Part shown: positions 1-5,061 of the stretch, piece by piece
Position numbering within the stretch: the first letter of the stretch is position 1
Layout of the letters: the number at the start of each line of letters is the position of its first letter
NCBI GenBank assembly: GCA_002358975.1
Contig: DEPX01000014.1
Coordinates: 1-5,061 of the forward strand
Reading direction: 5' to 3'
Origin: Micrococcaceae bacterium UBA3381
GTDB lineage: Bacteria > Actinomycetota > Actinomycetes > Actinomycetales > Micrococcaceae
DNA length: 5,061 nucleotides
The notes under the pieces: generated by a model
What the model was told of the DNA's origin: nothing
Seen by the model: only the letters and a program-made list of their open reading frames with translations
Database searches by the model: none
Program-made: the position numbers and the translations under genes

Positions 1-267
1 ATCGCCCAAGCCATCCAGTCCGCAGGAACACGCCTTACTGCCGATTTAGAAGATACTTACACCCGTATGTTGCAACCAAAGCTGGCGGACCAACAGATGA
101 CGGACGCCGATGTCCAACGCTTTGTTGAATTATTTAAACCCGTGTCTATCGCCGCGCTGACCCGCAGCTACGACCAAGCACTCACCGAACGGCGCCAGCG
201 CGAGTCCGAAGCTGCACAGGTGCGCCACCATAATTGCATCAAAAATTCCACCGCATCACATACCTGA
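1..267 (+). CDS. C-terminal fragment of an unidentified protein, possibly a transcription regulator (5' truncated)
   Basis: The frame is open from the first base to a TGA at 265-267, giving 88 residues of a protein that starts outside the window. The visible part is soluble, highly charged and predicted helical: a segment around LTADLEDTYTRML, then MTDADVQRFVELFKP and IAALTRSYDQAL, ending in a basic, low-complexity tail rich in R, Q and H that looks unconserved. There is no membrane segment and no catalytic motif. The alternating amphipathic helices resemble the effector ends of MerR- or TetR-like regulators, but no DNA-binding domain is visible and I do not truly recognise the family. The crotonase gene starts 12 nt after its stop on the same strand, so the two are probably co-transcribed; a regulator next to an acyl-CoA enzyme would be a common arrangement. 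I am confident that it is coding and unsure what it does. Confidence 0.6.
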   Translation: MAQAIQSAGTRLTADLEDTYTRMLQPKLADQQMTDADVQRFVELFKPVSIAALTRSYDQALTERRQRESEAAQVRHHNCIKNSTASHT

Positions 268-279
268 TAAGGAGCCTCT

Positions 280-1041
280 ATGTCCATGGAAATCTCTGTG
301 TCCAATCACGTCGGCACCGCAACGTTCAATCGCCCCGACGCGATGAATTCGATCACCGCAAAGATCCTGACCGAATGGCAGGATGGCATCCGAGAACTGG
401 CCGATAACCCGGAAGTTAAAGTCATCGTGGTCACCGGTGCTGGCCGTTCGTTTAGCGCCGGATTAGACCTAAAACAGCCATTCGATGGCGGTGATGATAT
501 GCCGTGGAGCCAGGACACCAATCAGGCGACCCGACTGGCCAAAGCGCTGCGGTATGGCACAGATTTCATTCGGACCCTAGCCGGAGTTGCTCAACCCACC
601 ATCGCTGCGGTAAATGGCTACGCGGTTGGGGCGGGGATATCATTTGCCGCGGCCTGCGATATTCGTCTTGCCGCACCTCAAGCAGTGTTCTCGGCACCGT
701 TTATCAAGCTGGGCATTTCCGGTGGCGACCTTGGGCTCTCCTGGTTCTTACCGCGCATTATTGGCCTGTCCAGGGCGACCGAACTCATTCTCAATGCCGG
801 AGAATACGACGCCAACACAGCCCTAGAAACCGGGCTCGTCTCAGCAATTGAGGACGACGTCGTTGCTGCCGCCCAATCGATGGGTGAACACATCGCCAGC
901 TTTGAATCATATGCCACTACCGCATCTAAGCGTCTGCTGGCAGCGTCGCCCAATGCCTCACTAGATGCGCAGTTGGATGCCGAACTGACAACCCAAACCT
1001 TGGGCTTTTTCTCCGATGCCGCTCAAAGCCTTGGCCGCTAG
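280..1041 (+). CDS. Enoyl-CoA hydratase/isomerase (crotonase) family protein with atypical active site
   Basis: This 253-residue cytoplasmic protein has the crotonase fold, whose members act on acyl-CoA thioesters. The first ATG is chosen because AAGGAG (269-274) sits 5 nt upstream; an ATG two codons later is spaced less well. Visible landmarks are IVVTGAGRSFSAGLDLK (about residues 49-65), with the first oxyanion-hole NH near A60; AVNGYAVGAGIS (110-121), with the second near G117-G119; CDIRLA (126-131); and GISGGDLGLSWFLPRIIG (145-162). Aligned with mitochondrial enoyl-CoA hydratase, the two catalytic glutamates (Glu144 and Glu164 in rat) fall at S121 and F141, so both are missing. D150 occupies the place of the Asp used by dienoyl-CoA isomerase (Asp204 in rat). 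The C-terminus stops soon after LTTQTLGFFSD and lacks most of the usual EG...F.EKR tail. It follows the upstream partial gene by 12 nt, probably as an operon. The fold is certain; the reaction could be isomerisation, hydrolysis or another crotonase chemistry. Confidence 0.93.
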   Translation: MSMEISVSNHVGTATFNRPDAMNSITAKILTEWQDGIRELADNPEVKVIVVTGAGRSFSAGLDLKQPFDGGDDMPWSQDTNQATRLAKALRYGTDFIRTLAGVAQPTIAAVNGYAVGAGISFAAACDIRLAAPQAVFSAPFIKLGISGGDLGLSWFLPRIIGLSRATELILNAGEYDANTALETGLVSAIEDDVVAAAQSMGEHIASFESYATTASKRLLAASPNASLDAQLDAELTTQTLGFFSDAAQSLGR

Positions 1042-2237
1042 CGGTGACGCAACCGCCAACGCGCGAACACCCCGGCAATCACCGAGATGCCAGCCAGCAC
1101 ACCAATGGTGACCACCATTGGTGTCGCCGATTCCTCGCCGCCTAAACCAACCAGTGGTGTCGCCAGGGAGGCGACCAAAAACTGTGCGGCACCCATGACG
1201 GCGGCACCTGCTCCGCGAGTGGCAGGTGTGGCTTCGGCCAGTCCCAACGCGTTGGCATTGGACATAGTCAATCCGGCGCCTGCTGTGAGAAGAAATGCGG
1301 CGGCAATAAATCCTGGGATCGATAGCGTGTCGGTTGTTTCCATCACCACAAATGACACAGCGGCACACACTAACAAGACGGATCCGGCAGCAAACATTCT
1401 TGTCACACCCAGTTGTACTGCTAGCCGTGAGTTGAGCAGGTTAGCCAAGATAATCGCGGAAGCAGCCGCAGTGAAGCTCAGGGCATACGGCACCTGGCCC
1501 ATGCCAAGGATGGTCTGCCCAACAAACGGCGAAGCCGAGATATAGGACATCATTGCGGCAAAACCGAAGCTAAAACTCATAGTGGACAACACAAACACCG
1601 GGTTCGCCAAGATACGAAACAGGGAACTATAAGCACTTCGAAGTGGCCCGCTAGCACGCTGATGAGGCGGCAGTGATTCGGGTACGGCCACTAGTGCCAA
1701 GATCCACATCAGCACGGCGATACCTGCCAGTACTGCTAATACACCGCGCCAGCCGAAAATTTGGGCAATAAGGCCGCCCACTGGTGGCGCAATTAACGGG
1801 CCTAAGCCGATCACGGTGGCAATAAGGCTCAGCGCACGTACGGCAGTGGTTCCTTCGGAGAGGTCCACTGCAATGGCACGTCCCAGCACGCCACCTGCGG
1901 CACCGGATAGTCCTTGGAGTGCACGCAGCACAATGAAATATGTGATGTTTGGTGTGAAAATCAGTGCGATAGAAGCCAATGCAAACACGCTGAGGGCAAG
2001 GACCATCACCCGACGGCGCCCATAGCGGTCCGAGGCTGGTCCCAGCAGCAGTTGCCCAAATCCTATACCGAGCAGAAAGGCGGTCAGCGTAAACTGCACC
2101 TGCGTTGGTGTGGCACCCAATGATTCGGTAATGTCGGTAAAGGAAGCCAAATACATATCGGTGGCAAATGCACCGATGGTGGCAATAAATCCCAGTACCG
2201 TCAGCAAGCCCGCTGATAAATGTGGTTTGTGGCTCAT
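1038..2237 (-). CDS. MFS drug/metabolite exporter, Bcr/CflA-like 12-TM drug:H+ antiporter
   Basis: This is an inner-membrane transporter of 399 residues, the normal length for Bcr/CflA proteins, predicted to use the proton gradient to export small molecules. It opens with a short hydrophilic N-terminus and TM1, whose end carries TDMYLASF (residues 26-33), similar to the TDMYLPAL signature of the family. MFS motif A (GPASDRYGRRR, 66-76) lies in the TM2-TM3 loop. Motif B is around LRALQGLSGAAGG (104-116), with R105. The TM5 antiporter motif C reads GLGPLIAPPVGG (144-155). A central cytoplasmic loop (about 186-205) precedes the second six-helix half. The ATG at 2235-2237 is preferred because an AAAGAG site lies 5 nt upstream and the protein then begins as family members do; the frame is open farther upstream but would run through the control region. 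It is divergent from mhuD and convergent with the crotonase gene, sharing stop-codon bases. The substrate cannot be read from sequence; bicyclomycin-, chloramphenicol- or metabolite-type export are all possible. Confidence 0.93.
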   Translation of the reverse strand: MSHKPHLSAGLLTVLGFIATIGAFATDMYLASFTDITESLGATPTQVQFTLTAFLLGIGFGQLLLGPASDRYGRRRVMVLALSVFALASIALIFTPNITYFIVLRALQGLSGAAGGVLGRAIAVDLSEGTTAVRALSLIATVIGLGPLIAPPVGGLIAQIFGWRGVLAVLAGIAVLMWILALVAVPESLPPHQRASGPLRSAYSSLFRILANPVFVLSTMSFSFGFAAMMSYISASPFVGQTILGMGQVPYALSFTAAASAIILANLLNSRLAVQLGVTRMFAAGSVLLVCAAVSFVVMETTDTLSIPGFIAAAFLLTAGAGLTMSNANALGLAEATPATRGAGAAVMGAAQFLVASLATPLVGLGGEESATPMVVTIGVLAGISVIAGVFARWRLRHR

Positions 2238-2242
2238 GTCGT

Positions 2243-2248
2243 CTCTTT
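2243..2248 (-). promoter_or_regulatory. Ribosome binding site of the MFS gene
   Basis: On the minus strand this reads AAAGAG, 5 nt before the ATG at 2237-2235. It is a moderate Shine-Dalgarno match, and it fixes the start at 2237 rather than at the longer open frame that extends to 2312. Confidence 0.55.
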
Positions 2249-2250
2249 CA

Positions 2251-2267
2251 TATCCTCGTCGAGGATA
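2251..2267. promoter_or_regulatory. Perfect 17-bp palindrome, candidate operator
   Basis: The sequence is TATCCTCG-T-CGAGGATA: two perfect 8-nt arms around a single central base. It lies 13 nt upstream of the MFS start codon and 47 nt upstream of the mhuD start. The size, perfect symmetry and position between divergent genes suit a dimeric TetR- or MarR-type repressor site. Which regulator binds is unknown, since no complete regulator gene is present in the window. A one-base loop makes an RNA hairpin terminator unlikely. Confidence 0.6.
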
Positions 2268-2301
2268 GCTTGAATACCGACGTGAAACACGAAAGTTGGA
2301 T

Positions 2302-2308
2302 AAAGGAG
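2302..2308 (+). promoter_or_regulatory. Ribosome binding site deciding the GTG start of mhuD
   Basis: AAAGGAG is a strong Shine-Dalgarno sequence ending 6 nt before the GTG at 2315. It decides against the in-frame ATG at 2222, which would overlap the exporter gene and add 31 residues unlike anything in the family. Confidence 0.8.
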
Positions 2309-2314
2309 ACATCC

Positions 2315-2620
2315 GTGTCGATTGTGGTCATTAACGCGCTCAGCGTCCCAGAAGGCCAAGGAAACGAAATCGAGGAACGCTTTGCGGCACGCAAGCATGC
2401 CGTCGATAAGGCCCCAGGTTTTGAAGGATTTCAGCTCCTGCGTCCAACCGGTGACAACAACCAATACTTTGTGTATACCCAGTGGGCCTCACGTGAAGAT
2501 TTCGAAAATTGGCGCGCTTCACGTGATAGCTCGGCTGCGCACGCTTCCGACGATGGCACGCCACGTCAACCTGTTGCAACCGGTGCTGAGTTACTTGAGT
2601 TCGATATCGTGGAGTTATAA
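2315..2620 (+). CDS. mhuD: MhuD-like heme-degrading monooxygenase (ABM/IsdG superfamily)
   Basis: This is a 101-residue cytoplasmic protein of the antibiotic-biosynthesis-monooxygenase (dimeric alpha-beta barrel) fold, closely resembling Mycobacterium tuberculosis MhuD (105 residues), which oxidatively opens heme and frees iron. From memory of MhuD, the match runs end to end: VINALSVPEGQG near the start, then RFAARKHAV, APGFEGFQLLRP (33-44), YFVYTQWASREDFENW (51-66), AAHA (74-77) and PVATGAELLEF (86-96). The functional residues are present: N7, R22, R26, W66 (the heme-ruffling Trp) and H76, the expected proximal heme ligand (His75 in MhuD; one residue is inserted between W66 and the His here). 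The GTG start is fixed by AAAGGAG 6 nt upstream and gives an N-terminus matching MhuD. It is divergent from the MFS gene, and its TAA is immediately followed by the def start codon, implying coupled translation. Heme degradation is well supported by the residues; the exact product (mycobilin or staphylobilin type) is not determined. Confidence 0.88.
   Translation: MSIVVINALSVPEGQGNEIEERFAARKHAVDKAPGFEGFQLLRPTGDNNQYFVYTQWASREDFENWRASRDSSAAHASDDGTPRQPVATGAELLEFDIVEL
2611..2614 (+). promoter_or_regulatory. Ribosome binding site of def inside the end of mhuD
   Basis: GGAG lies within the last codons of mhuD, 6 nt before the GTG of def at 2621. The two genes abut as TAA-GTG, so ribosomes finishing mhuD can restart directly on def. 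Confidence 0.6.
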
Positions 2621-3244
2621 GTGGCGTTCGAAGGCAAAATTTTACCGATCGTAATTCATGGTGATCCGGTCCTACATCAACGAGCAGCAGAAGTCCAAGA
2701 AATTGATGACGACGTCCGCCAGCTCGTTGCCGATATGCATACCACCCAAGAAGCCGCTCGTGGAGTCGGGTTGGCTGCACCCCAAGTTGGTGTGGGGTTA
2801 CGCATCTTTACTTGGGAATATGAAAATACCGGGGATACCCCGAATAAAGGTGAAGTACTCAATCCGGTTTTGACCCAACTGGGCAAGGTATCCCAGGAAG
2901 AACCAGATCCTGAACACGAAACCGAGGGGTGCTTATCAGTACCTGCCTTAGGTTTTCCACTGAAGCGTTCCGATCATGTGCGGCTGCAGGGTTTTGATAT
3001 CAACGGTGAGTCCATAGATTTTGAAGCCTACGGTTGGTTTGCACGCATTTTGCAGCATGAATTTGATCATCTCAATGCCACGCTGTACGTCAACCGGCTC
3101 AATACTCGTTGGACCAAACGGTGGAAGAAAGAACTCCGCAAACACGGCTGGACGAAGCCAGGAAATACTTGGGTTCCCGGCGAAGACGCCGACCCATTTG
3201 GCCATGACCAGGAACATGACGAAGAAGAGGTCAACCAGGCCTAG
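2621..3244 (+). CDS. def: Peptide deformylase
   Basis: This 207-residue cytoplasmic metalloenzyme removes the formyl group from the initiator methionine of new proteins at the ribosome. All three family motifs are intact: motif 1 GVGLAAPQ (48-55, Q55), motif 2 EGCLS (102-106, with metal ligand C104), and motif 3 QHEFDH (145-150, ligands H146 and H150, catalytic base E147). The C104-to-H146 spacing equals that of the E. coli enzyme, while the motif 1-to-motif 2 segment is several residues longer (around 66-100, acidic). After the core come a basic helix (NTRWTKRWKKELRKHGW, 161-177) and an acidic, His-containing tail (188-207), which make it longer than the approximately 170-residue E. coli form; similar tails occur in other actinobacterial deformylases. 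The GTG start directly follows the mhuD stop. Its own stop lies 4 nt from the convergent acyltransferase stop. No formyltransferase (fmt) or priA gene, common def neighbours, is present. Confidence 0.96.
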   Translation: MAFEGKILPIVIHGDPVLHQRAAEVQEIDDDVRQLVADMHTTQEAARGVGLAAPQVGVGLRIFTWEYENTGDTPNKGEVLNPVLTQLGKVSQEEPDPEHETEGCLSVPALGFPLKRSDHVRLQGFDINGESIDFEAYGWFARILQHEFDHLNATLYVNRLNTRWTKRWKKELRKHGWTKPGNTWVPGEDADPFGHDQEHDEEEVNQA

Positions 3245-3248
3245 CTTA

Positions 3249-5061
3249 TTAGTTGAAGTACTCTGGGAACACTTGGTGCATCTCTTGTTCAAACGCCGGC
3301 GCCAGAGTGTATGCATATTCGGGCGATAAGTGTGATCCGTCGTACCAGACGATCACATTACCTATCACCGCAGAACATTGAGCGTCGGCACCTTCAGTTC
3401 TATTCGGGCACACATAGTCATTCATGTCGATGGTCTGTGCTCCTTCAGGTAGGTTCATTTGGTCAAGTGGGCTCGGGTCTGTAATGTCTCCGGCGACCAC
3501 CCCGCAGTCTTGTGCCGGAGTGCCTTCAGCCAGGCAGGGGCCTCCCCCATCGCCTGGTCTGGGTGTGCCCCGCACTAGCAGAAGGTCTACACCCACGTCA
3601 CTGAGTTGCTCCCAGCGATAAGGTGCCCCTGGCGTAATACTTTCGTTGCTGTCGGTGGAAACAACCCTGGTCCCAGGTGTGATTACCATATCGATATCGT
3701 TTTCAGCGACCCAGTCAATAAAATTATCGTTCCAGGCCTGACACATTGAGGTATCAGGATCCTGGCCGTCTTGGAGTACACATCCGGATTTTGTCACGCC
3801 TAAGACTTCCCAACCGTATTCTTTACCAAGCGAGCGTACCGTGGCTTCCCAATGCCCCGAATGTGATCCTGCTGCAAGTGCTACACGCGCCGTAGGTTGC
3901 TCGGGCGCATCCGGGTCGTCACATACGGTGACTTCATCGGTTCCTGGTGCGTCCCCCATGGTTTGCTGACATCTACGGAACACGTAGTCTGGGTGGTGTT
4001 GTACTAAGTCTGCTAGCTCAGGTATCGGTGTCGTTTCTTCTGCGTTGGCATTATGGCTAATGCTCAACGCACCGGGGTGCGCGGTCTGATCAAAGTCCAG
4101 TGAAGTAGCGACCCTATCGCCGTCCTTTGGAAGATACGGAAACGCTACCAGTACGCCCACTGCTGCCGCAGTAATGCCGCCACCAAGTGAGACCCAGTCC
4201 AGAACCGGCCCGCGTTTGCGGTGGCCAAGCGTATCTAATGGTTTCTCAACAATTTTATGCATCACCATGGCCAGCACAACTGCGGTAACAAAAATAACGG
4301 CGCCGCCACGTACGCCCACTGCTGCGCGGTCGCGCAATGCCAGGTAGAAAATAAGTAACGGCCAGTGCCAGAGGTATAAACCATATGCATGATCTCCAAC
4401 CCAACCGAAGACCGGGTTAGACAGCAGATGCGGAACAGACCATTTTTCCGAGGTGTGCTCGGGTTCTTTTGGTGCGGCAAGCAACACCAGTGCAAAGCCC
4501 AGTAGCGGCCACAATGCCCAGGGACCTGGAAACACTTGGCCGGCATCCAGTACGAAACCAACAGTCACAATGAGTGCCAGCCCGATGTAGCCGAAGACAA
4601 AGCGTAGGTTATTGGCCACCCGGAGGCGGTCGATAACGATTGCGACAAGCCCGCCGAAGGCAAACTGCCAGGCTCGTGTGCGCGTCATCAGGTATGCCTC
4701 ATCTTGTGCGTACCCACCCACATAGACTGCATATGCTAAAGACGCGATAAGAATGATCGCTAGTAGGCCGGTCATAATACGTGTGGAGCTGGTCTTGAAT
4801 TGTTTGGCTATCCAATACGAGCCCAGGGCTACCAGCGGCCACACAAGATAAAACTGTCCTTGAATGGAGAGTGACCAGAAGTGTTGAAATAGCGAGATAT
4901 CCTGTGCTGCGGCTTCATAGGCCAAGTGGGTGCGGATCAGTTCGACATTTTCGAAGTACAGCAGCGAAGCAAGGCCTTCAGTCCAGATTTGGCTGTGCTG
5001 GGTGAACGGGAAGATAACCAGGCCGATAGCAACCGTTGCGGCAATGACTATGGCAGCGGGG
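3249..5061 (-). CDS. Membrane acyltransferase (acyltransferase-3/OafA type) with C-terminal SGNH domain (5' truncated)
   Basis: This is an integral membrane protein that transfers acyl (often acetyl) groups to surface polysaccharide or another envelope polymer. About 603 residues are visible; the frame stays open to the window edge, so the start lies outside. Members usually have roughly 90-100 more residues, including the first catalytic His/Arg region. About nine hydrophobic segments are seen, with signatures HFWSLSIQGQFY (4848-4883), YGLYLWHWPLLIF (about 4347-4385) and KIVEKPL (near 4238). After the last helix (ending near 4130) comes an extracytoplasmic linker and an SGNH hydrolase-like domain: a block I variant AAGSHSGHW, with the expected nucleophile Ser encoded at 3864-3866, and block V DGSHLS, with Asp and His at 3330-3341. 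Eight cysteines, all outside the membrane, fall into four close pairs suggesting disulfides. It is convergent with def. The family is certain; the substrate is unknown. Confidence 0.93.
   Translation of the reverse strand, partial: PAAIVIAATVAIGLVIFPFTQHSQIWTEGLASLLYFENVELIRTHLAYEAAAQDISLFQHFWSLSIQGQFYLVWPLVALGSYWIAKQFKTSSTRIMTGLLAIILIASLAYAVYVGGYAQDEAYLMTRTRAWQFAFGGLVAIVIDRLRVANNLRFVFGYIGLALIVTVGFVLDAGQVFPGPWALWPLLGFALVLLAAPKEPEHTSEKWSVPHLLSNPVFGWVGDHAYGLYLWHWPLLIFYLALRDRAAVGVRGGAVIFVTAVVLAMVMHKIVEKPLDTLGHRKRGPVLDWVSLGGGITAAAVGVLVAFPYLPKDGDRVATSLDFDQTAHPGALSISHNANAEETTPIPELADLVQHHPDYVFRRCQQTMGDAPGTDEVTVCDDPDAPEQPTARVALAAGSHSGHWEATVRSLGKEYGWEVLGVTKSGCVLQDGQDPDTSMCQAWNDNFIDWVAENDIDMVITPGTRVVSTDSNESITPGAPYRWEQLSDVGVDLLLVRGTPRPGDGGGPCLAEGTPAQDCGVVAGDITDPSPLDQMNLPEGAQTIDMNDYVCPNRTEGADAQCSAVIGNVIVWYDGSHLSPEYAYTLAPAFEQEMHQVFPEYFN

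Larger units (their letters stand above)
2238..2314. promoter_or_regulatory. Divergent control region between the MFS exporter and mhuD-def
   Basis: This 77-nt region separates two divergently translated genes, so both promoters must lie in it or reach into the neighbouring coding ends. It contains a perfect 17-bp palindrome (2251-2267), a smaller dyad CGTG-AAA-CACG (2281-2291), and the ribosome binding sites of both genes. I could not find a convincing -35/-10 pair in either direction. TATCCT, a partial -10 match, occurs on both strands because it is part of the palindrome. No DtxR/IdeR-type iron box is visible, although the mhuD-like gene would make iron control plausible. Confidence 0.7.

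Noticed and set aside
992..1010. CCCAA-ACC-TTGGG hairpin followed by CTTTTT, an intrinsic-terminator look-alike
   Set aside because: The stem has only 5 bp and the element lies within the crotonase gene ahead of its stop codon, where termination would leave an mRNA without a stop; it encodes conserved-looking protein sequence.
1087..1545. 152-residue open frame on the plus strand antisense to the MFS gene
   Set aside because: Its composition (Ala, Pro, Thr, Ser rich, no recognisable domain) is what an antisense frame of a membrane-protein gene gives; no convincing ribosome binding site.
2281..2291. CGTG-AAA-CACG dyad upstream of mhuD as a second operator
   Set aside because: Arms of 4 nt are too short to separate from chance; the flanking CCGAC/GTTGG pairing is imperfect and not co-centred.
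2238..2312. N-terminal extension of the MFS protein to 2312
   Set aside because: The extra 25 residues are basic and unlike the family, and they would place the palindrome in coding sequence; the ATG at 2237 has a ribosome binding site and gives the normal length.
2222..2314. Longer version of the mhuD-like protein from an ATG at 2222
   Set aside because: It would overlap the exporter's coding start, add 31 residues absent from MhuD, and ignore the strong AAAGGAG placed 6 nt before the GTG at 2315.
2340..2780. 146-residue open frame on the minus strand across mhuD and def
   Set aside because: It is antisense to two clearly recognised genes and shows no domain or credible start signal.
4923..4925. 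TTG at 4925 as the start of the acyltransferase
   Set aside because: The frame stays open to the window edge and the 45 codons upstream encode a membrane helix and family-typical sequence (TEGLASLLYF), so the real start is outside.
1..5061. Mobile element, CRISPR array, tRNA or rRNA
   Set aside because: No transposase or integrase motifs, no spaced direct repeats, no terminal inverted repeats and no cloverleaf-like sequence seen; nearly every base is in an intact gene.

Overview
The window looks like a compact chromosomal segment from an actinobacterium of moderate GC content, probably from the Micrococcales or a nearby lineage. The reasons are a MhuD-type heme-degrading enzyme, a long peptide deformylase with a WVPGEDADPFGH-like tail, an acyltransferase-3/SGNH surface protein whose signature reads HFWSLSIQGQFY, and GTG starts behind strong AAAGGAG-type ribosome binding sites. 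This placement is inference from protein style; no rRNA, tRNA or marker phylogeny is available here.

Layout from left to right. (1) Positions 1-267 (+) hold the last 88 codons of a gene that begins outside the window. It is a charged, helical C-terminus of unknown function, perhaps the effector end of a transcription regulator. (2) Positions 280-1041 (+) encode a crotonase-fold (enoyl-CoA hydratase/isomerase family) protein, 12 nt downstream and probably co-transcribed. (3) Positions 1038-2237 (-) encode a Bcr/CflA-type 12-TM MFS exporter, convergent with the crotonase gene and overlapping it at the stop codons. (4) Positions 2238-2314 are the only real intergenic space, a 77-nt divergent control region holding a perfect 17-bp palindrome. 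(5) Positions 2315-2620 (+) encode a MhuD-like heme-degrading monooxygenase, and 2621-3244 (+) encode peptide deformylase, abutting at TAA-GTG. (6) Positions 3249 to the right edge (-) encode a membrane acyltransferase with an extracytoplasmic SGNH domain, convergent with def and separated from it by 4 nt; its N-terminus lies beyond the window.

Functionally, the central block pairs heme breakdown (which releases iron) with peptide deformylase (an Fe(II) enzyme in its native form in many bacteria) in one translationally coupled unit. A drug/metabolite exporter is transcribed divergently from a shared, operator-like palindrome. The crotonase is notable because both canonical catalytic glutamates are replaced, so it is unlikely to be a standard enoyl-CoA hydratase. 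The acyltransferase probably decorates a cell-surface glycan or envelope polymer.

There is no sign of a mobile element, CRISPR array, tRNA, rRNA or prophage. Nothing here clearly amounts to an undescribed system. The best leads are the palindrome with the divergent MFS/heme-oxygenase arrangement, the mhuD-def coupling, and the altered crotonase active site.
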